Assembly (NCBI RefSeq): GCF_004784475.1
Contig: NZ_SRRT01000003.1
Location: 372,001 to 436,000, forward strand
Origin: Streptomyces bauhiniae
GTDB taxonomy: Bacteria > Actinomycetota > Actinomycetes > Streptomycetales > Streptomycetaceae
DNA: 64,000 bases
Direction of reading: 5' to 3'
Part shown: positions 9,130 through 18,463 of the stretch, in pieces
Numbering within the stretch: the stretch's first letter is position 1
How the letters are laid out: every line of letters begins with the position of its first letter
Translations under genes and position numbers: made by a program
Notes under the pieces: model-generated
The model's input: only the letters and a program-made list of their open reading frames with translations
The model's database searches: none
What the model was told of the DNA's origin: nothing

Positions 9130-9342
9130 CTACATCTCTCCCAAGTTGTACGGAGACTGCTTTCCGACCAGTGCAACCGGCGCGCCGGCCGATTCATTCC
9201 GGGCCGGGCGGACCGTCTGGCCGCGTTTCGCTCTCTCTTCATGCTCGCACACGGGCGGAAGAGGGGGCAGCGGGCCGGTGCCGGAGAGGCCGGGATTCAC
9301 GTCACATGGACGCTATCGCCATCGTCAAAGTGACGTGAAGCG

Positions 9343-9357
9343 GTTATGATAGATAAC
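9343..9357. promoter_or_regulatory. Palindromic operator candidate upstream of nadA
   Basis: GTTATGATAGATAAC is an inverted repeat (GTTAT, 5-nt spacer, ATAAC) 35 bp before the nadA GTG, in an unusually AT-rich island (9340-9380). It probably overlaps the nadA promoter. NAD-responsive repressors of the NrtR/NadR type control nad genes in actinobacteria, but I cannot say this matches their consensus. Inference from symmetry and position. Confidence 0.45.
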
Positions 9358-9391
9358 GTCAGTTAGACGAAAAGTAGAAAGGGTAGGTGCC

Positions 9392-10576
9392 GTGACCACC
9401 GCCCAGACCCCGCAGCTCGACGTACAGCCGTCTCCGCTCGCCCTGCTGCTGCTCGGCCGCGGGGCCGACCCGAGGAGCGAGCGGGGCGTCGAATGCCCCG
9501 GCGATCTGCCCGAGCCGTCCGACCCGGACCTGGTGGCGCGTGCCCGCGCGGCCAAGGAGAAGCTCGGCAGCAAGGTCTTCGTCCTCGGCCACCACTACCA
9601 GCGGGACGAGGTCATCCAGTTCGCGGACGTCACCGGTGACTCCTTCAAGCTGGCCCGTGACGCGGCCGCCCGGCCGGACGCCGAGTACATCGTGTTCTGC
9701 GGTGTGCACTTCATGGCCGAGTCGGCGGACATCCTCACCACCGACGACCAGAAGGTCGTGCTGCCGGACCTCGCGGCCGGGTGCTCGATGGCCGACATGG
9801 CCACGGCCGAGCAGGTCGCGGAGTGCTGGGACGTGCTGACCGAGGCGGGCGTCGCCGAGCAGGTCGTGCCGGTGTCGTACATGAACTCCTCCGCGGACAT
9901 CAAGGCGTTCACCGGCAAGCACGGCGGGACCATCTGCACCTCGTCCAACGCCGAGCGGGCGCTGGAGTGGGCCTTCCAGCAGGGCGAGAAGGTGCTGTTC
10001 CTGCCCGACCAGCACCTCGGGCGCAACACCGCCGTCCGGGACATGGGGATGTCCCTGGAAGACTGCGTCCTCTACAACCCGCACAAGCCGAACGGCGGGC
10101 TCACCGTCGAGCAGCTCCGGGACGCGAAGATGATCCTGTGGCGCGGGCACTGCTCCGTGCACGGGCGCTTCAGCCTGGAGTCGGTCGAGGACGTGCGGGA
10201 GCGGGTGCCGGGTGTCAACGTCCTGGTGCACCCCGAGTGCCGGCACGAGGTCGTGGCCGCGGCGGACTACGTCGGCTCGACGGAGTACATCATCAAGACG
10301 CTGGAGGCGGCTCCGGCCGGCTCCAAGTGGGCCATCGGCACCGAGCTGAACCTCGTCCGGCGGCTGGCGAACCGGTTCGCGCCCGAGGGCAAGGAGATCG
10401 TCTTCCTCGACAAGACGGTCTGCTTCTGCTCCACCATGAACCGCATCGACCTCCCCCACCTCGTCTGGACCCTCGAGTCCCTCGCCGAGGGCACCTTGGT
10501 CAACCGCATCGAGGTGGACCGCGAAACGGAGGCATTCGCCAAGCTGGCCCTGGAGCGGATGCTGGCGCTTCCGTAG
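9392..10576 (+). CDS. nadA: Quinolinate synthase A
   Basis: This 394-aa enzyme condenses iminoaspartate with dihydroxyacetone phosphate to give quinolinate, the first committed product of de novo NAD synthesis; it uses a [4Fe-4S] cluster. Family motifs are FVLGHHYQRDEV, the cysteine in FCGVHFMAESA, AGCSMADMA, PDQHLGRNT, HPECRHEV and CFCSTMNR. Length is that of the long actinobacterial form. The GTG at 9392 follows an AGGG-containing leader. No nadB or nadC lies beside it in the window. A strong hairpin terminator follows. The AT-rich palindrome upstream may control it. Confidence 0.95.
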   Translation: MTTAQTPQLDVQPSPLALLLLGRGADPRSERGVECPGDLPEPSDPDLVARARAAKEKLGSKVFVLGHHYQRDEVIQFADVTGDSFKLARDAAARPDAEYIVFCGVHFMAESADILTTDDQKVVLPDLAAGCSMADMATAEQVAECWDVLTEAGVAEQVVPVSYMNSSADIKAFTGKHGGTICTSSNAERALEWAFQQGEKVLFLPDQHLGRNTAVRDMGMSLEDCVLYNPHKPNGGLTVEQLRDAKMILWRGHCSVHGRFSLESVEDVRERVPGVNVLVHPECRHEVVAAADYVGSTEYIIKTLEAAPAGSKWAIGTELNLVRRLANRFAPEGKEIVFLDKTVCFCSTMNRIDLPHLVWTLESLAEGTLVNRIEVDRETEAFAKLALERMLALP

Positions 10577-10592
10577 CGGCACCTGTCTACGA

Positions 10593-10635
10593 CAGAGGCC
10601 CGTCGGACACCTTGAGGGTGTTCGACGGGCCTCTG
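10593..10635. terminator. Bidirectional hairpin terminator after nadA
   Basis: Arms 10593-10611 and 10617-10635 pair over 19 bp with one G-U, around the loop TTGAG. It separates the convergent stops of nadA (10576) and the RND pump (10652). Confidence 0.85.
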
Positions 10636-10651
10636 CCTGTTGGGGTGCCGA

Positions 10652-13600
10652 TCAGACTCCGGCCGTCTCCGGCTCGTCCGAGCTGCTCGGCTCCTGCTCC
10701 GGGGTCCGCTTCGCCGCCTTCTTGGCTGCTCGGCGTTCCTTTCTCAGCTCGACCATCGCGTAGAGCGTCGGGACGAGGAGGAGGGTCAGGAGGGTGGAGG
10801 TGATCAGGCCGCCGATGACCACGACCGCCAGGGGCTGGGCGATGAAGCCGCCCTCGCCGGTGACGCCGAGGGCCATCGGGAGGAGGGCGAAGATCGTCGC
10901 CAGGGCGGTCATGAGGATCGGGCGGAGCCGGTGGCGGCCGCCCTCGACGACGGCCTCGACGACCCCGTACCCCTGCGAGCGGTACTGGTTGATCAGGTCG
11001 ATCAGCACGATCGCGTTGGTCACCACGATGCCGATGAGCATCAGCATGCCGATCATCGCCGGGACACCCATCGGGGTGCCGGTGAGGATGAGCAGGCCGA
11101 TCGCGCCGGTCGCCGCGAACGGGATGGAGACCAGCAGGATCAGCGGCTGGACCAGCGAGCGGAAGGTCGCCACCAGCAGCATGAACACGATGGCGATGGC
11201 CGCCAGCATGGCCAGACCCAGGTTCTTGAAGGCGTCGTCCTGGTCGGAGGAGACCCCGCCGATCTCGGCCGTGGCGCCCGCCGGGAGCTTCAGGGCCTTG
11301 ATCTTCGACTGGAGCTGGGTGCTGACCGCGCCGGTGTTGTCCCCGGTCGGCTTGGCCGTGACGGTCGCCGCGCGCTGACCGTCGATCCGGGTCATCGACA
11401 CCGGCCCGTCGACCAGCTTCACCGTGGCGATGTCACCGAGCTTCACCGCACCAAGCCGCAGCCCCTTCAACTGGGCCAGCGTGGCGGCCGGGTGGGCGGA
11501 CCGTACGACGACATCGCGCTCGGTGTCGTCCAGGACGGCCTTGCCCGCCGGAACACCGCGCACCGACTGGGCGACCGCCGCGCCGAGCTTCTGCTCGTCG
11601 AACCCGGCCGCGGCCGCCTTGGCGTTGGCGCGCACCGAGATGCGCGGCACGCTCTGCGCGAGGTCGCTGGTGACGTCGGTGACGTCGTCCAGGCCGGCCA
11701 CGGTGGAGCGCACCTTCTCGGCCGCCGTGCGCAAGGTCGCGGGGTCGGCGGCCTTGACCACGACGCTGAGGTCCTGGTTACCGAAGGCCGCGCCCGCCGA
11801 GACGGTGGTGGTGCCCGCGCCGTCCAGCTTCTTCAGCCCGTCCTCCAGCTCGCGCTGCACGTCGGCGGCGGAGCCGGAGTCCTTCAGCATGATCTGGTAC
11901 GACGCCTGGTTGGTGTCGGTGCCGCCGCCGAAGGCGGCCATGAAGCCGGAGGAGCCGACGGTGACCTGGTAGTCCTTGATGCCGTCGATCCCGCCGAGCA
12001 GCTTCTCCACCCGCCTGGCCTGCGCGTCGGTCGCGGCGAGGCTGGTGCCGGGCTTCAGCTTCTGCTTGACGGTGAGGACCTGCTGCTCGCCCTGGTCGAA
12101 GAAGTTGGTCTTCAGCAGCCCGGCCATGCCGAAGGTGCCGAACAGCACGACGACCGCGATCAGCAGGCTGACCAGCCGGCGCCGGGTGGCGAACCGCAGC
12201 ACGGGGACGTAGAGACGCTGGAGGCGGCTGTTCGCCTCCTTCTCCTCGGCCCGGCGGCGGGCCTCCTCGGCGTCCTCGGGGGTGCCCTTGGGGGCGCGCA
12301 GGAACCAGTACGACAGCACCGGCACCACGGTCAGCGACACCAGCAGCGAGGCCAGCAGGGCGGCCGTCACGGTGATGCTGAACGAGCCGAACAGGGCGCC
12401 CACCATGCCGCCGACCAGGCCGATCGGCAGGAAGACGGCGACCGTGGTCAGGGTGGAGGAGGTGACCGCGCCGGCGACCTCGCGGACGGCGCCGAGGATG
12501 GCCTCCTTGCGCTCCTCGCCGTAGCCGAGGTGCCGCTTGATGTTCTCCAGCACCACGATCGAGTCGTCCACGACCCGGCCGATGGCGATGGTCAGCGCGC
12601 CCAGCGTGAGCATGTTCAGCGACAGACCGCGCGTCCACAGCACCAGCAGCGCCAGCACCACGGAGAGCGGGATGGAGACCGCGGTGACCAGCGTGGAGCG
12701 GACCGAGGCCAGGAAGACCAGGATGATCAGCACGGCGAACAGCAGGCCGAGCGCGCCCTCGGTGGTCAGGCCGTCGATGGCCTTGGACACCTCGGGCCCC
12801 TGGTCGCTGACGACCGTGAGCTTGGCGTCCTTGCCCAGGTCGGCCCGGAGCTTGGGGAGCTGGTCCTCGACGGCTTCGGAGATGGCGACCGCACTGCCGT
12901 CGTGGTCCATCGTGACGTTGACCGCGAGACTCGGCTTGCCGTCGGTCCGGGTCAGCGCGTCGGCCGGGGCCGGCCGCTCCGCGACGGTCGCCACGTCGGC
13001 CAGGCGTACGGGCTTCCCTCCGCCCTGGCCCGCGATACGCAGGTCCTTGATCTGGTCCAGTGAGGTGAAGCCGCCGCCGACCTGGACGGTGCGGTTGGCG
13101 CCGTTCTCGTCGAAGGAACCCGCCGGGACGGACGCGCCGCCCGCCTGGAGCGCCGGGATGAGCGCGGCCGGGCCGATCCCCGCCTTGGCGAGCTTGGCGT
13201 CGTCCGGGGTGACGGCGACCTGGAGGTCGCGCACGCCCATGACCTGGACCCGGCCGACGCCGTCGATGTCCTTCAGCGCCGGGACGACCGTACGGTCCAG
13301 CTTGTCGGCGAGCGCCTGCTGGTCGGTGCCGGAGGACGCGGCGAGCACCACGGTCGGCATGTCGTCGGTGGAGCCGGAGACGACTTGGGGGTCGACGGTG
13401 TCCGGGAGCTGGGCGCGGGCACGGTTGACGGCCTGCTGGACGTCGGTGACGAGCCGCTTGGTGTCGTTGCCGTAGTCGAAGGACGCCATGATCACGGCGT
13501 TGCCCTCGCTGGCGGTGGAGGTGACCGAGGTGACGCCGTCGACGCCCTGGAGGCTGTCCTCGATCGGCTCGACGACCTGCTTCTCCACCACGTCGGGCGA

Positions 13601-13765
13601 GGCGCCCTGGTAGGGGGCGATCACCGAGACCATGGGCAGGTCGATGGTGGGCAGCAGTTGCTGCTTGATCTGGGGTATCGCGATGAGCCCGAAGACCAGC
13701 GCGATGAGCGACATCAGGCCGATCAGGGCCCGTTGCGCGAGGCTGAAACGGGACAGCCAGGACAT
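10652..13765 (-). CDS. RND-superfamily efflux permease (AcrB/HAE-1-like)
   Basis: This 1037-aa inner-membrane transporter has one N-terminal helix, a large periplasmic-type loop, helices 2-6, a second large loop and helices 8-12, the RND duplicated layout. The proton-relay motif in TM4 (AIGRVVDDSIVVLENI) has the two aspartates of AcrB, and NAIVLIDLINQYR marks the second half. The C-terminus is Lys/Glu-rich and cytoplasmic. The ATG at 13765 is used because MSWLSRFSLAQRALIG is the typical family start, preceded by AGAAGAG. It lies head-to-tail downstream of a NarL-type two-component pair, 156 bp away, that might control it. Substrate unknown; no membrane-fusion partner is adjacent. Confidence 0.92.
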   Translation of the reverse strand: MSWLSRFSLAQRALIGLMSLIALVFGLIAIPQIKQQLLPTIDLPMVSVIAPYQGASPDVVEKQVVEPIEDSLQGVDGVTSVTSTASEGNAVIMASFDYGNDTKRLVTDVQQAVNRARAQLPDTVDPQVVSGSTDDMPTVVLAASSGTDQQALADKLDRTVVPALKDIDGVGRVQVMGVRDLQVAVTPDDAKLAKAGIGPAALIPALQAGGASVPAGSFDENGANRTVQVGGGFTSLDQIKDLRIAGQGGGKPVRLADVATVAERPAPADALTRTDGKPSLAVNVTMDHDGSAVAISEAVEDQLPKLRADLGKDAKLTVVSDQGPEVSKAIDGLTTEGALGLLFAVLIILVFLASVRSTLVTAVSIPLSVVLALLVLWTRGLSLNMLTLGALTIAIGRVVDDSIVVLENIKRHLGYGEERKEAILGAVREVAGAVTSSTLTTVAVFLPIGLVGGMVGALFGSFSITVTAALLASLLVSLTVVPVLSYWFLRAPKGTPEDAEEARRRAEEKEANSRLQRLYVPVLRFATRRRLVSLLIAVVVLFGTFGMAGLLKTNFFDQGEQQVLTVKQKLKPGTSLAATDAQARRVEKLLGGIDGIKDYQVTVGSSGFMAAFGGGTDTNQASYQIMLKDSGSAADVQRELEDGLKKLDGAGTTTVSAGAAFGNQDLSVVVKAADPATLRTAAEKVRSTVAGLDDVTDVTSDLAQSVPRISVRANAKAAAAGFDEQKLGAAVAQSVRGVPAGKAVLDDTERDVVVRSAHPAATLAQLKGLRLGAVKLGDIATVKLVDGPVSMTRIDGQRAATVTAKPTGDNTGAVSTQLQSKIKALKLPAGATAEIGGVSSDQDDAFKNLGLAMLAAIAIVFMLLVATFRSLVQPLILLVSIPFAATGAIGLLILTGTPMGVPAMIGMLMLIGIVVTNAIVLIDLINQYRSQGYGVVEAVVEGGRHRLRPILMTALATIFALLPMALGVTGEGGFIAQPLAVVVIGGLITSTLLTLLLVPTLYAMVELRKERRAAKKAAKRTPEQEPSSSDEPETAGV

Positions 13766-13921
13766 GGGACAGGGTCTCTCTTCTGTGAGCGGCAGAAGCT
13801 GCGGCGGGACGCGTCTGTGCGCCCACCTCACACCCTGGTCCATCATCGGGGCCCGACCCGTAGCCCCCAGGTCCATTTCCTTCGCGGGCCGGTACTCCGC
13901 GCGCAGTAGCGCGGCCGGGGG

Positions 13922-14599
13922 TCAGTCCGACCTCGGGCGGACCAGCCCGGACTCGTAGGCGATGACGACGAGCTGGGCCCGGTCGCGGGCGCCCAGCTTG
14001 GCCATGGCCCGGTTGACGTGCGTCTTCACGGTGAGCGGGCTGACCTCGAGCCGCTCGGCGATCTCGTCGTTGGAGTGGCCGCCGGCCACCAGCACGAGCA
14101 CCTCGCGTTCCCGGACGGTGAGCGCGTCGAGCCTGGCCAGCCGGGCCGGGTCGGGGGCGGGGGCGTCGGACTGGGCGAGGAAGCGGGCGATCAGGCCCTT
14201 GGTGGCGGCCGGGGACAGCAGCGCCTCCCCGCTCGCGGCGAGCCGGATCGCGGTGAGCAGCTCTTCCGGCTCGCTGCCCTTGCCGAGGAACCCGGAGGCG
14301 CCGGCGCGCAGTGCCCGTACCACGTAGTCGTCGACCTCGAAGGTGGTCAGGATGACCACGCGGACGTGGGCGAGGGCCGGGTCGGCGCCGATCAGGCGGG
14401 TGGCGGCGAGGCCGTCGGTGCCGGGCATCCGGATGTCCATCAGGACGACGTCGGCGGCGCACTCCTTGGCCAGCCGCACCGCCTCGGCGCCGTCGGACGC
14501 CTCGCCCACCACGGCCATGCCGGGCTCGGAGTCGACCAGTACCCGGAACGCGCTGCGCAGCAGGGCCTGGTCGTCGGCGAGCAGGACACGGATGGTCAT
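13922..14599 (-). CDS. NarL/LuxR-family response regulator
   Basis: A 225-aa protein with an N-terminal receiver domain (residues 1-120: acidic D9/D10, phospho-acceptor D55 in VVLMDIRMP, K in GFLGKGSEP) and a C-terminal LuxR-type helix-turn-helix (LTVREREVLVLVAGGHSNDEIAERL, about 158-205). The start ATG overlaps the kinase stop as ATGA, so the pair is translationally coupled. The pump gene follows on the same strand, so it is a candidate target, by position only. Confidence 0.95.
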   Translation of the reverse strand: MTIRVLLADDQALLRSAFRVLVDSEPGMAVVGEASDGAEAVRLAKECAADVVLMDIRMPGTDGLAATRLIGADPALAHVRVVILTTFEVDDYVVRALRAGASGFLGKGSEPEELLTAIRLAASGEALLSPAATKGLIARFLAQSDAPAPDPARLARLDALTVREREVLVLVAGGHSNDEIAERLEVSPLTVKTHVNRAMAKLGARDRAQLVVIAYESGLVRPRSD

Positions 14600-15816
14600 A
14601 CGGGCTTCCTCTCGGCCCCGGCACGGGTCTGGACCGGCAGGATGGCATGGACGCGGAAGCCGCCGCCGTACCGGGGGCCGGTGGTGAGGGTGCCGCCGAG
14701 CGCGGTGACCCGCTCGCGCATGCCGAGCAGCCCGTGTCCGCCGCCGGTGCCGGTCGCCCCGGTGGCGCCGGCGCCGTCGTCCAGCACGCTGACCTCGATG
14801 TTCGGCCCGACCCGGACGACGCTGACCTCGGCCTTGGCGCCGGTTCCGGCGTGCTTCTGGGCGTTGGTGAGGGCTTCCTGCACGATCCGGTAGGCGGCCA
14901 GGTCGACGGCGGCCGGGAGTTCGGTGTCCTGATCGGCGCGGGCCACCTGGACGGGCAGTCCGGCGTTGCGGAAGGTGCCGGCGAGTTCGTCGAGGCGGCC
15001 GAGGCCGGAGGCGGGTTCGGTGGGCGCGGCGGGGTCGTCGGACTGGCGGAGCAGGCCGACCGTGGCGCGCAGTTCGTCCAGCGCCGAGCGGCTGGCCTCG
15101 CGGACGTGCGCGAGGGCCTCCTTGGCCTGGTCGGGGCGCCGGTCCATGACGTGGGCGACGACACCGGCCTGCACGTTGACCAGGGCGATGTGGTGGGCGA
15201 CCACGTCGTGCAGTTCGCGGGCGATGCGCAGCCGTTCCTCGGCGACCCGGCGCCGGGCCTCCTCCTCGCGGGTGCGCTCGGCGCGTTCGGCGCGCTCCCG
15301 GATGGCCCGCACATAGGCACGGTGGCTGCGGACGGCGTCGCCCGCGGTGGCGCCGATGCCGGTCCAGGCGACGAGGGCGAGGTTCTCCTGCGCGTACCAG
15401 GGCAGCGGTCCGGCGGCCATGGCGGCCACCGTCAGCACGGTCATGGTGAGCAGTCCGACCCGCCAGGTGGTGGCCCGGTCGGTGGTGGAGGCCACGGTGT
15501 ACAGGGCGATGACGGCGGCCATCGCCACGGGGGCGCGGGGGTCGCCGGTGACGCACTCGATCAGCGCGAAGGTGCCGGTGGCGGCCAGTACGGCGAGCGC
15601 GGAGCGGCGGCGCAGGACGAGGGCGGCGGCGGCCAGGACCATCAGCAGCAGGCTCACCACGCCCGGCGGCCGGGCGCCCCAGTCCACGCCGTGGTCGCCG
15701 TCCGGTGCGGCGAAGGCGCTGCTGATCATGCACAGCAGCACGGCCGCCGCGATGACCGCGTCGAGTGTGAGGGGGTGCGCCTTGAACTGGTACCGGGCGC
15801 GTCGGAGAGTGCTCAC
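14596..15816 (-). CDS. NarL-partner sensor histidine kinase (HisKA_3)
   Basis: This 406-aa kinase has four to six membrane helices (residues about 15-160), a coiled-coil of Arg/Glu repeats (RERAERAERTREEEARRRVAEE), the HisKA_3 box ELHDVVAHHIALV with phospho-acceptor H203, and an ATPase domain with IVQEALTNAQKHA (N box) and GGGHGLLGMRERV (G box). There is almost no extracytoplasmic loop, so the signal is likely sensed in or at the membrane. GTG start. Cognate regulator overlaps downstream by 4 bp. Confidence 0.93.
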   Translation of the reverse strand: MSTLRRARYQFKAHPLTLDAVIAAAVLLCMISSAFAAPDGDHGVDWGARPPGVVSLLLMVLAAAALVLRRRSALAVLAATGTFALIECVTGDPRAPVAMAAVIALYTVASTTDRATTWRVGLLTMTVLTVAAMAAGPLPWYAQENLALVAWTGIGATAGDAVRSHRAYVRAIRERAERAERTREEEARRRVAEERLRIARELHDVVAHHIALVNVQAGVVAHVMDRRPDQAKEALAHVREASRSALDELRATVGLLRQSDDPAAPTEPASGLGRLDELAGTFRNAGLPVQVARADQDTELPAAVDLAAYRIVQEALTNAQKHAGTGAKAEVSVVRVGPNIEVSVLDDGAGATGATGTGGGHGLLGMRERVTALGGTLTTGPRYGGGFRVHAILPVQTRAGAERKPV

Positions 15817-15976
15817 CCGGTGAACAGTACGGGGCGCGGTGTCCGTGCGGGTGAGCGCCGGGACGCCAGGTGTCGGGTGGTGTTCGCCGGGGATACCGGT
15901 GGTGGACGCCCGCCGTTGGCCGGGGCGGCCGAGCCTCGGGTCGCCGGATGTGTCCCGTCGTCGAAAGGCAGTGACC

Positions 15977-17353
15977 GTGCGCCCTCTCGCCTCCCGTCTC
16001 CTCCCCACCGCCACCGCCGTGGCCCTGCTGGCGGTGCTCGGCCCGGCCGCCGCGGTGCACGCGGCGTCCACCGGCACCCCGACGATTCTGCTCTCGGCCG
16101 GCTACCTGTCCGGCGCGGTCGGCGCGACCGGAGACCCGGTGGTGACGGTGACCGTCGCGCAGAGCGGCGCGGACGCCTCGGGGCTGACGGTGACGGCGTC
16201 CAAGAGCAGCCGGAGCACGGTGGCGGGCACCGGGGACGTCAAGGTCACCGGCACGGGCGGCAGCCGTACGGTCGCGGTGACCGCCCGCGCCCAGGGGTAC
16301 GCCGACCTCACGCTGAAGGTGACCGGCGCCGACGGCAAGTCGGCCACCACGACCCTGCACTACGCGGCCTCCCCCGCCGTCCAGCGGTCGGCCGACGCCC
16401 GCTATCTCACCGGCGCCTCGGACGCCTCCGCCGCCGTGGACGCGGGAGGCGGCTATGTCCTGGTGGCCAACGACGAGGACAACACCCTGCGCCTGTACGA
16501 CGGTTCGGCCTCGGGCGCGCCGGTGAAGAGCTGGGACCTGTCCGCCGCGCTGGGCGCGTCCAAGGAGGTCGACATCGAGGGCGCGGCCCGCGTCGGGAAC
16601 ACCGTGTACTGGACCGGCTCGCTCGGCAACAACAAGGACGGCGAGTACAAGGCGGACCGCAACACGGTCTTCACCACCACGCTCTCCGGCTCCGGCGCCA
16701 CCACCTCGGTGGCCTTCGGCAGCGCCGGGCACAGGCTGCGGGACGACCTGGTGGCCTGGGACAAGGCGAACGGCAACCGGTACGGCTTCGCGGCCGCCAC
16801 CGCCGACGGCCAGACCTCCAAGCAGGTGGACGGCTTCAACGTGGAGGGCCTGGAGTTCGCGCCCGGCTCCACCACCACCGCCTACGTCGGCTTCCGCGCT
16901 CCGCTGGTGCCGCCGAGCAACACCGGGAAGGCACTGATCGTGCCGGTGACCAACATGGACCAGGTGGTCCGGGGCACGAAGGCGGCCTTCGGCACCCCGG
17001 TCGAGCTGGACCTCGGCGGGCTCTCGGTGCGGGACCTGCGCCGGAACGACAAGGGGCAGTATCTGATCGTCGCCGGGTCCTGGGCGGCCGAGGACAACAG
17101 CGCGCCCTACGCCCTGTACCGCTGGGACGGGGTGGCCGGGCACCAGCCGGCGAAGGTGCTGGACCTGCCCACGGCGGACGCGGGTGGCTGGGAGTCCGTG
17201 GTGTCGGTGCCCGACCTGGACGTGTCCGGCGGCCGGGTCCAGCTCATCACCGACGACGGCAGTGCCGACCTCTACGGCGACGGCACCGAGGCGAAGGACC
17301 TCTCCCACCCGGAGTGGCAGAAGTCCCGCTCCACCTTCTTCCGGCTCGGCTGA
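15977..17353 (+). CDS. Secreted protein, probable DUF3616/beta-propeller type
   Basis: A 458-aa protein with a Sec signal peptide (VRPLASRLLPTATAVALLAVL, cleavage likely after VHA), then an Ig-like Thr/Val/Gly-rich segment (about 40-125) and a domain with repeated beta-strand motifs (YVLVANDEDNTLRLYD, EVDIEGAARVGNTVYWTGSLGNN, FNVEGLEFAPG, LRRNDKGQYLIVAGSW). These read like DUF3616 proteins, which are predicted propeller folds of unknown role. Of two in-frame GTGs I prefer 15977, since GAAAGG lies 8 nt upstream. Its stop codon abuts that of pspAA with no spacer. Confidence 0.8.
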   Translation: MRPLASRLLPTATAVALLAVLGPAAAVHAASTGTPTILLSAGYLSGAVGATGDPVVTVTVAQSGADASGLTVTASKSSRSTVAGTGDVKVTGTGGSRTVAVTARAQGYADLTLKVTGADGKSATTTLHYAASPAVQRSADARYLTGASDASAAVDAGGGYVLVANDEDNTLRLYDGSASGAPVKSWDLSAALGASKEVDIEGAARVGNTVYWTGSLGNNKDGEYKADRNTVFTTTLSGSGATTSVAFGSAGHRLRDDLVAWDKANGNRYGFAAATADGQTSKQVDGFNVEGLEFAPGSTTTAYVGFRAPLVPPSNTGKALIVPVTNMDQVVRGTKAAFGTPVELDLGGLSVRDLRRNDKGQYLIVAGSWAAEDNSAPYALYRWDGVAGHQPAKVLDLPTADAGGWESVVSVPDLDVSGGRVQLITDDGSADLYGDGTEAKDLSHPEWQKSRSTFFRLG

Positions 17354-17632
17354 TCAGCCGGGGATCAGCCCGTCGTCGCTGAGCATCTCCCGGACCTCCT
17401 CCACGGTGGCGTCCGGGGCGGGCAGGATCAGCTCGGAGGGTTCCAGGGAGTCGTCCGGGAGCGGGGTGCCCAGCTTCCGGACGGCTTCCAGCAGGGCGTG
17501 CAGGGTGCGCCGGAAGCCCTCCTCGTCACCGCCCTCGACCTCGGCGAGCAGTTCGTCGTCCAGCTCGTTCAGCTCAGGGAAGCGGGAGTCGTCCAGCCTC
17601 ACCTGGCCCTCACCCATGATCCGTACGATCAC
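17354..17632 (-). CDS. pspAA: PspA-associated protein PspAA
   Basis: A 92-aa acidic cytoplasmic protein (MIVRIMGEGQVRLDDSRFPELNELDDELLAEVE) that matches the PspAA domain known beside pspA in actinobacteria; it is thought to assist or modulate PspA. It follows pspA after 33 bp, surely the same transcript. GTG start. The stop is immediately next to the stop of the convergent secreted-protein gene (17353), leaving no room for a terminator between them. Confidence 0.8.
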   Translation of the reverse strand: MIVRIMGEGQVRLDDSRFPELNELDDELLAEVEGGDEEGFRRTLHALLEAVRKLGTPLPDDSLEPSELILPAPDATVEEVREMLSDDGLIPG

Positions 17633-17665
17633 TACGGCCTCCTCGGTTCGGGTCCCGGCGGCGGG

Positions 17666-18463
17666 CTACTGCTTGTCGAAGCGGGGGGTGTCCTGCGGCT
17701 GCTGCTGCGCCTGCGAGCCGCCCGTACCGCCCTCGATGGCCTGCTGCTGTGCGGAGGAGCCGCCCGCCAGCTCGGCCTTCATCCGCTGGAGTTCCAGCTC
17801 GACGTCCGAACCGCCGGAGAGGCGGTCCAGCTCGGCCTGGATGTCGTCCTTGGCCATGCCGGACTGGTCGTCCAGCGCGCCGGAGGCGAGCAGCTCGTCG
17901 ATCGCGCCGGCCCGCGCCTGGAGCTGGGCCGTCTTGTCCTCGGCCCGCTGGATCGCCATGCCCACGTCGCCCATCTCCTCGGAGATGCCGGAGAACGCCT
18001 CCCCGATGCGGGTCTGCGCCTGGGCGGCGGTGTAGGTGGCCTTGATGGTCTCCTTCTTCGTACGGAAGGCGTCCACCTTGGCCTGGAGGCGCTGGGCCGC
18101 GAGGGTCAGCTTCTCCTCCTCGCCCTGGAGGGTGGCGTGCTGCGTCTCCAGGTCCGTGACCTGCTGCTGGAGAGCGGAGCGGCGGGACAGCGCCTCGCGG
18201 GCGAGGTCCTCCCGGCCGAGCGCGAGGGCCTTGCGGCCCTGGTCCTCCAGCTTCCCGGACTGCTGCTGCAACTGGTTGAGCTGGAGCTCCAGGCGCTTGC
18301 GGGAGGTCGCCACGTCGGCGACACCGCGCCGCACCTTCTGGAGCAGCTCGAGCTGCTTCTGGTACGAGTAGTCGAGGGTCTCGCGCGGGTCCTCGGCCCG
18401 GTCAAGGGCCTTGTTCGCCTTCGCGCGGAAGATCATCCCCATACGCTTCATGACACCGCTCAT
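17666..18463 (-). CDS. pspA: Phage-shock protein A / IM30 family
   Basis: This 265-aa membrane-stress effector coats and stabilises stressed membrane. It begins MSGVMKRMGMIFRAKANKALDRAEDP, the amphipathic membrane-binding helix plus conserved core, then long heptad coiled coils (about 30-215, e.g. KRLELQLNQLQQQSGKLEDQ), and ends in a Gln/Gly-rich tail. The first gene of pspA-pspAA. A TACTGT (minus strand, 18526-18521) about 60 bp upstream could be the -10 box. Confidence 0.93.
   Translation of the reverse strand: MSGVMKRMGMIFRAKANKALDRAEDPRETLDYSYQKQLELLQKVRRGVADVATSRKRLELQLNQLQQQSGKLEDQGRKALALGREDLAREALSRRSALQQQVTDLETQHATLQGEEEKLTLAAQRLQAKVDAFRTKKETIKATYTAAQAQTRIGEAFSGISEEMGDVGMAIQRAEDKTAQLQARAGAIDELLASGALDDQSGMAKDDIQAELDRLSGGSDVELELQRMKAELAGGSSAQQQAIEGGTGGSQAQQQPQDTPRFDKQ

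Noticed and set aside
10640..13063. 807-codon plus-strand open frame antisense to the RND pump
   Set aside because: It is Gln/Arg/Gly/His-rich with no domain, typical of the opposite strand of a high-GC gene; the minus-strand frame has clear RND motifs.
13922..17308. 1128-codon minus-strand open frame through the two-component region
   Set aside because: Only its last 225 codons (response regulator) are real; the rest lies in another frame of the kinase and antisense to the secreted-protein gene.
14647..17382. 911-codon plus-strand open frame
   Set aside because: Low-complexity Gly/Arg/Asp translation, antisense to the kinase and out of frame with the secreted protein.
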